From contig JALWRI010000010.1 of assembly GCA_026994225.1 (NCBI GenBank), positions 17,496 through 81,495 of the forward strand: a stretch of 64,000 nt of DNA, read 5' to 3'. Each line of letters begins with the position of its first letter. The stretch's first letter is position 1. Under the pieces are notes generated by a model that saw nothing but the letters and a program-made list of their open reading frames with translations, made no database searches and was not told the DNA's origin. The translations under genes were made by a program, and so were the position numbers. This document shows, in pieces, positions 54,545-63,870 of the stretch. Source of the DNA: Gammaproteobacteria bacterium (GTDB lineage: Bacteria; Pseudomonadota; Gammaproteobacteria; GRL18).

Positions 54545-55048
54545 TTACCAATATAATAACACCGCTCCACCTCCTTCAGGGATGAAAACGGGAAGTTGTC
54601 CTAATGCTTTACCTTTTAATTCTTTCATTTGTAACTGGGGATGCGCATTTAACATCTTATCTAAATGCTGTTTTTTTGCTATAGATACTGCCGTATCCTG
54701 CGTACTATTATCCACAGAAAGAGGAAAACTTTCTTTTTGCGGAATACTACCATAATGCACAAAGGTAATATAATCTTGCTTGTCAAAGCTCATAGCTGAA
54801 AGGGGATTACCTTCCCTCGCTACAGCATCTATCAAAATTTGACGTTTACCTGCTTGTTCAACCACTTTGGCTGTTAATGCTATTTTTCCATCAGCTTGCT
54901 GATCTTCTATTAACTGATGGATAATATTTTCATTAATTTTTATCAGGTTTTGAGCCGTATTTTGCATCATCTGTGCATTCCCTGCAATACTGATAGAAAC
55001 AGCTAAAGTAAGTAATATTAGCGTGCTGAAGCGAAATAAGGTATTCAT
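54545..55048 (-). CDS. Small secreted hypothetical protein
   Basis: 167 residues from the ATG at 55048 (an open frame four codons longer overlaps the upstream gene). Signal peptide LILLTLAVSISIAGNA. The mature part is helical near the N-terminus (MMQNTAQNLIKINENIIHQL) then mixed; no Cys pair or family motif is recognised. It lies directly after the TPR lipoprotein gene (6 bases), in the same transcription unit. Confidence 0.65.
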   Translation of the reverse strand: MNTLFRFSTLILLTLAVSISIAGNAQMMQNTAQNLIKINENIIHQLIEDQQADGKIALTAKVVEQAGKRQILIDAVAREGNPLSAMSFDKQDYITFVHYGSIPQKESFPLSVDNSTQDTAVSIAKKQHLDKMLNAHPQLQMKELKGKALGQLPVFIPEGGGAVLLYW

Positions 55049-55053
55049 AATTA

Positions 55054-55710
55054 TCACCATTGACTAGGAGTTAAAGCCTTACCACCACCATGGAAAGGTT
55101 CTGTTTTAGGGGGAGGAGGAGTAATTACTCTTTCTCGATGTTTTTTATGACAATTATTCCGTTTGACTTCACGTAACTCTTTTTTAGCATCAACTAAATC
55201 TGGTTTGATTGATAATGCTTTATTATACAAATCCTTAGGTTTTTTACATAAACCCTGTTTATTATAAATATTTGCTAATAAATAATAAGGGTAATAATCT
55301 GATGGATCATAATTAATCGCTTTTTTCAGATGTGAAATCGCTGGAGTATATTGTTGTTTAATAACATACAATGCGGCAAGATTTGAATGTGCTATGGCAT
55401 AACTTGGTCTGATTTCTATACAAGATTTATACGCATAAATAGCTTTAGTATGGAGTTTTAAACGCACATAGCTACGTCCTAACTGAAAATAAGCATCTGC
55501 AAAATTTCTATCCATGTCCACTGCTTTTTCAAAACTATTTGCTGCATAACGGTAATCCCCTTGATTAAATGCAGACATACCTTGATCATAATGATCACGA
55601 GCTGTTGGAGGAGGAGGCTTCGGTGGACAGCCTGTTAAAAAAATAATTACCAATAACCCCGTTAAAATCTTCGGTAAAAATGGTGTATAGTGTGTTATAG
55701 TCGTTTTCAT
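55054..55710 (-). CDS. TPR lipoprotein
   Basis: 218 residues with lipobox FLTGC and a CPPKPPPPT start to the mature protein. At least four tetratricopeptide repeats follow from about residue 38 (DHYDQGMSAFNQGDYRYAAN, ADAYFQLGRSYVRLKLHTKA, AIAHSNLAALYVIKQQYTPA, YYPYYLLANIYNKQG). The C-terminal tail is basic then Pro-rich (RERVITPPPPKTEPF). TPR lipoproteins assist assembly of outer-membrane secretion and pilus pores, so it could be the pilotin or assembly factor of this cluster; that is inference. It is the first gene of the unit. Confidence 0.82.
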   Translation of the reverse strand: MKTTITHYTPFLPKILTGLLVIIFLTGCPPKPPPPTARDHYDQGMSAFNQGDYRYAANSFEKAVDMDRNFADAYFQLGRSYVRLKLHTKAIYAYKSCIEIRPSYAIAHSNLAALYVIKQQYTPAISHLKKAINYDPSDYYPYYLLANIYNKQGLCKKPKDLYNKALSIKPDLVDAKKELREVKRNNCHKKHRERVITPPPPKTEPFHGGGKALTPSQW

Positions 55711-56015
55711 TTAGATATCCTCTGATAAACCATAGTTATAATTATCTTGTGCAGATTAAAATATACCATTAACGTTACCGATAGTATAGAACATATAAAC
55801 TGAATAGAAACTGAATGTTCGCATACGCTATAGTTGATAAAATACTACCACATAACGCTTAAATTAAAGCTAACACAACGAAGTTGTAATCTTTTCTCTG
55901 TTATTTTTATCTTTTATTATGAAAAGTTATAATAACGAAAAAAAACTGCTCAACTAATAATCATCCCATAATATATGTGCTATTACTTTTATAAATTACA
56001 GGATATTTTTTTTTC
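55711..56015. other. Divergent intergenic region, TPR lipoprotein / glyQ
   Basis: 305 bases of AT-rich DNA between two divergent genes. It must hold both promoters, but I see no site good enough to name. A short ACAAC/GTTGT inverted repeat lies at 55875-55887. Confidence 0.5.
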
Positions 56016-56918
56016 ATGACTAATCAACATATTGATGTATCGACCTTTCAAAATTTAATTCTTGCGCTGCAAAATTATTGGGCAGAGCAAGGTTGTGTAT
56101 TACAACAACCTTATGATATGGAAATGGGGGCAGGAACATTTCATCCTGCCACCTTTTTACGAGCAATAGGCCCTGAACCATGGAGCGCAGCCTATGTACA
56201 ACCTTGTCGCAGACCTACTGATGGACGCTATGGAGAAAACCCTAATCGTTTACAACATTATTATCAATTTCAAGTGCTTATTAAACCCTCGCCTTTAAAT
56301 ATCCAAGAATTATATTTAAAATCTTTAGCTATATTGGGTATTGATTCCTTAGTACATGATATTCGTTTTGTGGAAGATAATTGGGAATCACCCACTTTAG
56401 GTGCATGGGGTTTGGGTTGGGAAGTATGGCTAAATGGCATGGAAGTTACTCAATTTACTTATTTTCAGCAAGTTGGAGGATTAGATTGTAAACCCGTTAC
56501 AGGTGAAATTACCTACGGTTTAGAACGTATAGCAATGTATTTACAAGGAGTAAAAAGTGTTTTTGATTTGGTTTGGACAAAGGGAGAACTAGGCACGGTA
56601 ACGTATGGTGATGTCTTTCACCAAAATGAAGTGGAAATGTCCAGATATAATTTTGAACAAGCAGATACTAAAAAATTATTTGCTTTATTTGATGAGTATG
56701 AAGCAGAAAGTATGCGTTTGATAGCAATACATCTTCCTCTACCCGCTTATGAAATGATGGTAAAGGCTTCTCATACCTTTAACTTACTAGACGCTCGTCA
56801 TGCTATTTCGGTAACAGAAAGAGCCCGTTTTATAGGTAGAGTGAGAGGTTTAGCCAAATCTGTAGCACATGCTTATTACCAAATACGAGAACAATTACAC
56901 TTTCCCATGTGTAAATAA
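56016..56918 (+). CDS. glyQ: Glycine-tRNA ligase alpha subunit
   Basis: 300 residues. With GlyS it forms the alpha2beta2 glycyl-tRNA synthetase that charges tRNA-Gly. The catalytic alpha subunit is recognised by the opening [20 protein letters not shown], the class II motif 2 region [20 protein letters not shown], and [20 protein letters not shown]. glyS begins 39 bases downstream. Confidence 0.98.
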   Translation: MTNQHIDVSTFQNLILALQNYWAEQGCVLQQPYDMEMGAGTFHPATFLRAIGPEPWSAAYVQPCRRPTDGRYGENPNRLQHYYQFQVLIKPSPLNIQELYLKSLAILGIDSLVHDIRFVEDNWESPTLGAWGLGWEVWLNGMEVTQFTYFQQVGGLDCKPVTGEITYGLERIAMYLQGVKSVFDLVWTKGELGTVTYGDVFHQNEVEMSRYNFEQADTKKLFALFDEYEAESMRLIAIHLPLPAYEMMVKASHTFNLLDARHAISVTERARFIGRVRGLAKSVAHAYYQIREQLHFPMCK

Positions 56919-56957
56919 TAACAGATTTCCTTTTACCTTTAGCTAGAGCAACCTATT

Positions 56958-59027
56958 ATGGCAGAAACACAACATTTATTAGTAGAAATTGGCACGGAAG
57001 AATTACCACCTAAAGCACTCTCTCATTTATCACAACATTTTGCTAATAACATACAATCATTATTAGTTTCACATCACTTATCATTTAGTGCTGTACGACA
57101 ATATGCGACCCCTCGCCGTTTAGCTGTACAAGTGAATGATTTACTTACACAACAAAAAAGTGAAAATGTACAACGAAAAGGACCGGCAATACAAGCCGCT
57201 TTTAATGATCAAGGAGAACCAAGTAAGGCAGCATTAGGATTTGCACGCTCATGTGGTGTAGATATTGAAGATTTAGAGAAACTGACAACCGATAAAGGCA
57301 CTTGGCTAACCTATCATTATAAAAAAGAAGGGAAAAAAACCCTTGATTTACTTGAAAATATTATCAATCAGGCCATTGATAAATTACCTATCCCTAAAAG
57401 AATGCGTTGGGGTGATAGTGATACCTTATTTGTACGCCCAGTACATTGGGTTGTATTACTTTTTGGTGAACAAACGGTAACAAAAACTATTCTCGGATTA
57501 AATAGTTCTAACCAAAGCTATGGACATCGTTTTCATTCTCCTAATGCTATACCCGTAACCATTGAGAATTATCAAAAACAGTTATATTCACATTCTGTTA
57601 TTGCTGATTATCAACAACGTAAACAGATTATCCAAGAACAAATACAGGCTGCGGCAAACAAACTAGGAGGGATAGGGATAGCCGTTATTGATGAGGCATT
57701 ATTAGATGAAGTAAATAGTATGGTGGAATGGCCACAAGCTATTGTTGGTCATTTTGATAAAGATTTTCTAAAAATCCCTACCGAAGCATTAATATCCAGC
57801 ATGAAAAAACATCAAAAATATTTTCATATTGTTGATGCACAACAACAACTTTTACCTTATTTTATTACTATTAGTAATATTGCAAGTCAAAATCCAGATA
57901 AAATTAAAGAAGGAAATGAACGAGTTATTCGTCCTCGTCTTGCAGATGCAGCTTTCTTTTGGCAGCAAGATAAAAAAATACCTTTATCTGAACGTGTAGA
58001 ATCCCTCAAATCTGTTGTATTCCAAAATAAACTAGGTTCTATTTTTGATAAAATTCAAAGAACTCAGAAACTTGCCATAGCTATTGGTATACAACTTAGT
58101 GAAAATACTCAGTTAATAGAACGAGCTTGTCTGTTATCAAAGTCAGATTTAATGACCGATATGGTAGCAGAATTTCCTGATTTACAAGGTATTATGGGAT
58201 ACCATTATGCTATCGCAGAAGGAGAAGATGAACGGGTTGCAATCGCTTTAAATGAGCAATATCAACCTCGTTATGCAAAAGATAAGGTTGCACAAACCAC
58301 TATTGGACAATGTTTAGCCATTGCTGATCGTATTGATAGTATTGTCAGTATTTTTAGTATTGGACAATTACCTACTGGTGATAAAGACCCTTTTGCTTTA
58401 CGTAGAGCAGCATTAGGCGTAGTGCGTACTATTATAGAAAATCAATTAGATCTGAATGTCATCGATCTATTAACACAAGCAGTACAACATTTACCTACAC
58501 CGTATAATCAAATGAATATAGTTAATGACATTTATTTGTTTATAATGGAACGTCTTAGAGCTTATTATTTAGAGCAAGATATTCATGCTGAAATATTTGA
58601 ATCGGTATTGGTCTGTCGTCCTGCAAAAGCCTGGGATTTTGATCAACGTATTAAAGCAGTTAAACACTTTACCCAGCTTGAAGCAGCACAAAGTTTAGCC
58701 GCTGCAAATAAACGTATAGCTAATATTCTTAAAAAAATTCCTGATACTATACAAGGGGATGTAGATAGTCGCTTATTACAAAAAGATGCAGAAAAAAATC
58801 TTTATCAATATTTAGAAAATATACGTTCTAGTATGGATAATTATATTGCACAACAACAATATAATACAGCACTTACTGCATTAGCAAAATTACGTGAACC
58901 GGTGGATCAATTTTTTGATCAGGTCATGGTTATGGATGAAAATCCTCACTTACAGCATAATCGTTTATGTCTGTTACAACAATTACGTCAACAATTTTTA
59001 CGTATTGCTGACGTATCCATGCTTTGA
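56958..59027 (+). CDS. glyS: Glycine-tRNA ligase beta subunit
   Basis: 689 residues, the family length, partner of GlyQ. Markers are LLVEIGTEELPPKAL at the start, MKKHQKYFHIVD, RPRLADAAFFWQQDKK, GSIFDKIQRTQ and the C-terminal anticodon-binding region, ending LRQQFLRIADVSML. Typical GlyS ends ADISLLQ, so one residue may be lost. The TGA stop (59025-59027) falls inside TTGA, the reverse complement of the TCAA end of an IS605-type element, so the insertion supplies the stop codon. The core protein is unaffected. Confidence 0.97.
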   Translation: MAETQHLLVEIGTEELPPKALSHLSQHFANNIQSLLVSHHLSFSAVRQYATPRRLAVQVNDLLTQQKSENVQRKGPAIQAAFNDQGEPSKAALGFARSCGVDIEDLEKLTTDKGTWLTYHYKKEGKKTLDLLENIINQAIDKLPIPKRMRWGDSDTLFVRPVHWVVLLFGEQTVTKTILGLNSSNQSYGHRFHSPNAIPVTIENYQKQLYSHSVIADYQQRKQIIQEQIQAAANKLGGIGIAVIDEALLDEVNSMVEWPQAIVGHFDKDFLKIPTEALISSMKKHQKYFHIVDAQQQLLPYFITISNIASQNPDKIKEGNERVIRPRLADAAFFWQQDKKIPLSERVESLKSVVFQNKLGSIFDKIQRTQKLAIAIGIQLSENTQLIERACLLSKSDLMTDMVAEFPDLQGIMGYHYAIAEGEDERVAIALNEQYQPRYAKDKVAQTTIGQCLAIADRIDSIVSIFSIGQLPTGDKDPFALRRAALGVVRTIIENQLDLNVIDLLTQAVQHLPTPYNQMNIVNDIYLFIMERLRAYYLEQDIHAEIFESVLVCRPAKAWDFDQRIKAVKHFTQLEAAQSLAAANKRIANILKKIPDTIQGDVDSRLLQKDAEKNLYQYLENIRSSMDNYIAQQQYNTALTALAKLREPVDQFFDQVMVMDENPHLQHNRLCLLQQLRQQFLRIADVSML

Positions 59028-59363
59028 CATCCTCCCCTTCCTGAAGGAAGGGGATTCCTGTTAGTCCGTTAGAGTAATACAGATTCCAGCTTATCACTAA
59101 GCTTTCCGGTTCCTGTTTCACAGAGCTGAACAACCTAACCTCAATCTCTCCACAGGCTAACAAGCGGTGTCCCCGCTCTAATATATTTCTGGCACCCAGC
59201 GGCAGTAATTACCGACGTAATGAAGCAAGTGTTTCAATGGTCTCAGTGGGTGTTGAGCCGAAATTTAAAGGCTTTACGAACGATCATAACGGGTATTGTA
59301 ATACACGCTTGTAGTATTGCAAGTGTGCCTTATATCCCCGCCCTGAAAGATGGGGTTTTACGA
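59024..59363 (-). mobile_element. tnpB: Internally deleted IS200/IS605-type element with tnpB remnants
   Basis: Minus-strand element. Left end: hairpin at 59336-59355 next to GTCGTAAAA. An ATG at 59287 opens IVRKAFKFRLN, the N-terminus of TnpB proteins, and breaks by frameshift; the next frame reads TETIETLASLRR then stops. After an internal deletion, RNILERGHRLLACGE and SSVKQEPES show TnpB C-terminal sequence. Right end: a perfect 9-bp hairpin TCCCCTTCC/GGAAGGGGA with loop TGAA (59033-59054), ending in TCAA. No transposase is intact. The region could still yield the 3' part of an omega-type RNA whose guide would match the 3' end of glyS. Confidence 0.82.
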
Positions 59364-59376
59364 CACATCTGATAAA

Positions 59377-59889
59377 TTAAGCTATATCATTAAAGCGATA
59401 ACTTTGTACTGACCATTTTTCTGGGGTAGCAGTCAGAACTAAACAAGAAGGTCCTCCTCTTGTACGGGTTCGACCTGCTGCACCAGGATTTAAAATCCAC
59501 GGTAATTGTGTTTCATCACAGAGCATTTTATGTGTATGTCCATACACAATAGCACGAGCCTGATGGTGTGCTTTACGTAGCGAAGCATGGCAAGGTTGTT
59601 GCGTTCCATGTTTATGTCCATGTTCTACTGCCAAAATACCTCCTGGCAAGTCAACATGTGCTACTTCAGGAATATTAGCAATAATAGCACTTTCTTCTTT
59701 TGCCCATAGTTGAAGAGCATCATTATTCCCACGCACTGCAACCCATTTTCCTGACTTAGGATGTAATGCTTGCAATACCTTTGCACCACAAATATCCCCT
59801 GCATGTATCGCTATATCACAAGATGTTACTAATTCTGCAATACGTGGATCAAGATAATGATGGGTATCTGATAATATAGCAACTATCAT
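59377..59889 (-). CDS. YfcE/MJ0936-type metallophosphoesterase
   Basis: About 170 residues. Metal-binding motifs: ILSDTHH (DxH), HAGD (GD), VRGNND (GNxD), VEHGHKHG (GH) and YGHTHK (GHTH), followed by ILNPGAAGRTRTRG. These give a binuclear phosphodiesterase of the YfcE family. The substrate is undefined. Starts at 59907 (GTG) and 59904 (ATG) lie upstream; the ATG at 59889 gives the canonical IVAILSDTH start with AAGAGAA before it. It lies 28 bases downstream of the YkgJ-like gene. Confidence 0.87.
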   Translation of the reverse strand: MIVAILSDTHHYLDPRIAELVTSCDIAIHAGDICGAKVLQALHPKSGKWVAVRGNNDALQLWAKEESAIIANIPEVAHVDLPGGILAVEHGHKHGTQQPCHASLRKAHHQARAIVYGHTHKMLCDETQLPWILNPGAAGRTRTRGGPSCLVLTATPEKWSVQSYRFNDIA

Positions 59890-59916
59890 TTTGTTCTCTT
59901 GCATCACTATAACTGC

Positions 59917-60879
59917 TTAATCAGCAGTTTCATCTTTATTTTTAGCATGTATTACTGGGATATCAACATTCTCTAAATAATTTTGTACTTCTGGATCATA
60001 ACGGGGATCGGTTTTCATTTTATGCTCAGTTTCTGCTTTAATACGTGCTTGAATAATATCTTTTCGTTCTGCTATACGTTTTTCTTTTGCTCCTTCTTTC
60101 ATAGCAATACCATGATCTTCTCCAAATAAGGTTTGCTTTAGAAAACGCAGTCCAAAATGTAATAAGGCTATATCATCTTTTTCTAATTTTGCCATTTCAT
60201 CTGCATCAAGTTCATAAGTTGCAATAAATGATGGGCTAGAAACAAATCGACGAGCTCTATCTAAATCAAAACAAAACATAAAGTACAACTGTAAACTCAT
60301 TTCAGGCGGATTACCTACTGTAGGACCACTGGAACGTTTTTTTAATATAATATCCATCCATTCTTTATTTTCTTGATCATAGCTTTCTACTCCTTGTTCA
60401 TGACGATATGCCTCTATTGTCAGTGTTCTATCTTCTTTATGCCCTAAACAATGATCTTCGTGAATTAAAACGTAATAATCTTCTGGCTTTTTACTATCTA
60501 ATGCTTTCATAGACATATGCCCTAAAGCATAATAGCGACAGGCAGAAGGACGATCCTTATAGACACTACATCCTTCTTTTGTTATCAATAAACAGGCACC
60601 CTTATTATCTGTTTTAAGTTTTATACCAGGCATACCATCCCCATCCATTTGAAAAGGAACAGTATATTGTTTCAAAAAAGCACTAGAATCTAAGTTTAAG
60701 TGCTTTTTTAATCGAATAACATCATAAGGCGTTAATGTTACGTCTGCCAGATTACAACAAGCGTTAAAACACGCTATATCCTTATGACAACGAAATTGAA
60801 TAGTATCTTTCTTAGTCAATTTACCAGGTACTATATGACTCTTATTGGGAATATCAAAAGCGGATTTTTGTTCACTCAT
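59917..60879 (-). CDS. YkgJ-family (UPF0153) cysteine-cluster protein
   Basis: 320 residues. The CxxxxxCxxxCC pattern RCHKDIACFNACC near residue 29-41, followed downstream by CLLITKEGCSVYKDRPSACRYY and HCLGH, matches YkgJ proteins, which probably bind a metal or Fe-S cluster. The C-terminal half is long, charged and helical, larger than E. coli YkgJ. It lies downstream of the aprA terminator and upstream of the phosphodiesterase gene. The function is unknown. Confidence 0.82.
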   Translation of the reverse strand: MSEQKSAFDIPNKSHIVPGKLTKKDTIQFRCHKDIACFNACCNLADVTLTPYDVIRLKKHLNLDSSAFLKQYTVPFQMDGDGMPGIKLKTDNKGACLLITKEGCSVYKDRPSACRYYALGHMSMKALDSKKPEDYYVLIHEDHCLGHKEDRTLTIEAYRHEQGVESYDQENKEWMDIILKKRSSGPTVGNPPEMSLQLYFMFCFDLDRARRFVSSPSFIATYELDADEMAKLEKDDIALLHFGLRFLKQTLFGEDHGIAMKEGAKEKRIAERKDIIQARIKAETEHKMKTDPRYDPEVQNYLENVDIPVIHAKNKDETAD

Positions 60880-60980
60880 AAATAATGTTACCTTTTATTA
60901 AATAAGTTATAAAAATAACTAATAATTTCATACTGTTATAAAATACAAAATGAGTAATTATCTTTATGTCTGAAAAACAA

Positions 60981-61012
60981 AAAGCCCGATTACCTTACGG
61001 TAATCGGACTTT
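60981..61012. terminator. Terminator after aprA
   Basis: Stem AAAGCCCGATTACC/GGTAATCGGACTTT (13 of 14 paired) with loop TTAC. On the minus strand it is followed by TTGTTTTT, and on the plus strand by TTTT, so it can work in both directions. It ends the aprBA transcript 24 bases after the aprA stop codon. Confidence 0.87.
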
Positions 61013-61035
61013 TTTAGAACATTGTAAAAATAAAA

Positions 61036-63045
61036 TTATTTAAACAACTTGCTCTTATCAACTAAATCAACGTGTTGACGCTTGAAATTAGTCCATTCTT
61101 TGGTTTCTTTATTATAAATAGAGTTACCAAATACTTTCCAATTTTCTTCATCAACAAAGTTCTTATCCATACGATAATAGAAACCAGGATAACGTGATTC
61201 TTCACGAAACTGGATATGCTTCATATGTGCTTCTGCTGTGATAATACGGTGGTAATTTTCCCATGCACGTAATAATTCATGCAAGTCTTTTGCACGCATT
61301 TTCTCAGCATCTTCTTTTAACATACCTAATTTATGTTCACATACGTCTAACATGTGTACATTAGTTTGGTACATGGTTGCAACACCTGCACAATACTCAT
61401 CCATAATTTTTTGTAGACGGAATTGTAACATCTTAGGTGTAATATAATTGGGATTGACATCAATGGCAGTAGTATAATCTTTATGTTCCAGATAATTTTT
61501 CACTGGTTTATAGATATCAGCTACAATATCGTCAATAGATTCTGCAAATTCTGGCGTATAGTCTTGGTTATCCATGACATATTTTACCATAGCTTTTGCA
61601 GCTAAACGCCCTTCAGCATGTGAACCAGAAGAGAATTTATGTCCTGATGCACCAACACCATCACCAGCAGTAAATAAACCATTTACAGTAGTCATTGCAC
61701 GGTAACCCCAATGCCAACCACTAGGTAAATGCTCAGGAATACCAGATTGCGCTTCTTCAGTTGGCGCACCTACATCATCAGGACCTGATACCCAAATACC
61801 ACAACAACCAGAATGAGAACCTAATAAGTATGGTTCAGTAGGCATTAATTCAGAATTAGTTACTTCAGGCTCAATATTTTCACCAGCCCAAACACCTGCC
61901 TGACCAATACACATATCCAGGAAATCTTCCCATGCTTCTGCTTCCAGATGCTTAATTTCTTTAGGTGTCATAGTTTCTGCTAATTTACCTAATGCAGCCA
62001 CTGTATCCATATAGATAGGACCACGACCTTCACGCATTTCACGCATCATTAAGTGATTACGTAAGCAACTTGCAGGCACTGCCGCTTGACCATATGGAGG
62101 GTAATCATCCAACAATTCCTTGTTGGTTTCCATATATATTTCACCAAAAGCGTTAGTTGCTTTTGCTTTAAATAGTAAGAACCATGCACCAACAGGACCA
62201 TAACCATCTTTAAAACGAGCAGGTACGAAACGATTTTCCATCATGGTTAACTCTGCACCAGCTTCAGCAGCCATTGCATAAGTAGAACCTGCATTCCATA
62301 CTGGATACCAAGCACGACCAGTACCTTCCCCTACAGAACGTGGACGGAATAAGTTTACACAACCACCAGCAACTAATAAACATGCTTTAAATTTGTAAAC
62401 ATAAACAGTATTTTCACGAGTAGAGAAACCAACTGCACCAGCGATGCGATTAGAATCATTTTTATCATTAATTAATTTAACAATAAATACACGTTCTTGA
62501 ATATTTTCTACACCCAATGCTTTCTTTGCAGCTTCAGCAACGATCCATTTGTAAGACTCACCATTAATCATGATTTGCCATTTACCAGAACGAACAGGCT
62601 TACCACCGTCTTTCAATAATTTACCGCCTTTAGATGCCCAAGAAGCACCATCTACACGATTACCATCATCTAAAGTTTTCCAAATAGGTAAACCCCATTC
62701 TTCAAACAAATGTACTGAATCATCAACGTGACGACCTAAGTCATACGCTAAATCATCACGAGTAATACCCATCAAATCATTAGATACCATACGGGCATAA
62801 TCCGCAGGATCTTGTTCTTCACCAATATAAGTATTAATTGCTGATAAACCTTGTGCTACTGCACCAGAACGATCCATAGCTGCTTTATCAACCAATTTTA
62901 CAGAAATATCAACCCCCTTAGCCTTAGCTGCTTCCAACCAAGGACCTAACTCATATGCTGCTCCACACGCAGCCATACCACCACCAATTAATAATATATC
63001 AACGGATTCTTCTACTACTTCAGGATTACCAAACGTTCCAGCCAT
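61036..63045 (-). CDS. aprA: Adenylylsulfate reductase subunit alpha
   Basis: 669 residues. The FAD subunit of APS reductase interconverts adenylylsulfate with sulfite and AMP; in sulfur oxidisers it runs from sulfite to APS. The FAD motif is LLIGGGMAACGAAYEL, and LLVAGGCVN, RSVGEGTGRAWYPV, AELTMMENRFVPARFKDGYG and SGSHAEGRLAAKAMV agree with AprA. It lies 134 bases downstream of aprB, terminated at 60981-61012. Neither aprM nor qmoABC follows. The reaction direction is inferred from the organism, not the sequence. Confidence 0.98.
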   Translation of the reverse strand: MAGTFGNPEVVEESVDILLIGGGMAACGAAYELGPWLEAAKAKGVDISVKLVDKAAMDRSGAVAQGLSAINTYIGEEQDPADYARMVSNDLMGITRDDLAYDLGRHVDDSVHLFEEWGLPIWKTLDDGNRVDGASWASKGGKLLKDGGKPVRSGKWQIMINGESYKWIVAEAAKKALGVENIQERVFIVKLINDKNDSNRIAGAVGFSTRENTVYVYKFKACLLVAGGCVNLFRPRSVGEGTGRAWYPVWNAGSTYAMAAEAGAELTMMENRFVPARFKDGYGPVGAWFLLFKAKATNAFGEIYMETNKELLDDYPPYGQAAVPASCLRNHLMMREMREGRGPIYMDTVAALGKLAETMTPKEIKHLEAEAWEDFLDMCIGQAGVWAGENIEPEVTNSELMPTEPYLLGSHSGCCGIWVSGPDDVGAPTEEAQSGIPEHLPSGWHWGYRAMTTVNGLFTAGDGVGASGHKFSSGSHAEGRLAAKAMVKYVMDNQDYTPEFAESIDDIVADIYKPVKNYLEHKDYTTAIDVNPNYITPKMLQFRLQKIMDEYCAGVATMYQTNVHMLDVCEHKLGMLKEDAEKMRAKDLHELLRAWENYHRIITAEAHMKHIQFREESRYPGFYYRMDKNFVDEENWKVFGNSIYNKETKEWTNFKRQHVDLVDKSKLFK

Positions 63046-63179
63046 AATATCCTCTATTTTCTTACAAAATAACTAAACTATTGAATTTTATCATAACCAG
63101 GTAATACATCTATTCATATACATAATAGAATACTTTTCAATATTACCTAAATTACTAAATTGCCTTTAAAGCATGGGGT

Positions 63180-63650
63180 TTATAAGCAAATTAACTCGCT
63201 ACGATCGCCCATTTTTTGAGGTTCACTATTCGTATTGAAGAAACCATATTGACCAATTTTCTCAATATCGGCAGCAGGTTTACCTTCATAAGGTTTAATA
63301 GAACCTTCAGGAGTTGTACGAATAGGAAATTTGAAACGTTTCATTTTGCCATTACGGAATTTAATCGTCCACATAATAGAATCAGCACCACGTAAAGGCT
63401 GAACAGAACTACCCATTGGTACAACATCAGCATAAGAACGGGCTTCGATAGCATTTTGTGGACAAATTTTAACGCAAGAATAACATTCCCAGCATTGTTC
63501 TGGTTCTTGGTTAAAAGACTTCATTGCATGACCTGTCTCAGATCCATCTACGTCTAATTTCATTAAATCATGCGGGCAGATATACATACAAGCAGTCTTA
63601 TCTCCGCCTTTACAACCATCACATTTGTCAGTACGTACGAATGTAGGCAT
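63180..63650 (-). CDS. aprB: Adenylylsulfate reductase subunit beta
   Basis: 156 residues. The electron-transfer subunit carries two [4Fe-4S] clusters with cysteines at 10, 13, 21, 25 and 53, 56, 59, 63 (CDGCKGGDKTACMYICP and CWECYSCVKICP). The C-terminal tail that wraps AprA is present (WTIKFRNGKMKRFKFPIRT). Start: ATG with AGAGGAA upstream. It precedes aprA as usual. Confidence 0.97.
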   Translation of the reverse strand: MPTFVRTDKCDGCKGGDKTACMYICPHDLMKLDVDGSETGHAMKSFNQEPEQCWECYSCVKICPQNAIEARSYADVVPMGSSVQPLRGADSIMWTIKFRNGKMKRFKFPIRTTPEGSIKPYEGKPAADIEKIGQYGFFNTNSEPQKMGDRSELICL

Positions 63651-63687
63651 CGTCGCAATTCCTCTTGTTTTTAATTAAAAAAATAAC

Positions 63688-63729
63688 TTCACTCTATACA
63701 TTTTAAGAATTCAATATTTCGAGAGTGAA
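63688..63729. promoter_or_regulatory. Inverted repeat in the aprB leader
   Basis: Eight bases TTCACTCT (63688-63695) are repeated inverted as AGAGTGAA (63722-63729), 26 bases apart, between the predicted promoter and aprB. It could be an operator or an RNA hairpin. Only the sequence supports this. Confidence 0.4.
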
Positions 63730-63841
63730 AAACTATCACAGGTAAGTAATTAAGATAATATCCCAGTAGGAATAGCCTCTCCCTATTTTTAGATTTATTG
63801 ATGAACACTCATAAACAGCATTTATCCATTAAAACGCGCTG

Positions 63842-63870
63842 ATTGTACTAGAATACGACGATAGGATCAA
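63842..63870 (-). promoter_or_regulatory. Candidate sigma70 promoter for aprBA
   Basis: On the minus strand TTGATC (63865-63870) is 17 bases from TACAAT (63842-63847), close to the consensus. It would give a leader of about 185 bases before aprB. I see no gene in the remaining bases to 64000, which are AT-rich. Confidence 0.55.

Noticed and set aside
58930..59163. A 77-residue minus-strand reading frame starting LACGEIEVRLF
   Set aside because: It is TnpB C-terminal sequence that runs through the element's right end and on antisense into glyS, so it is not an independent gene.
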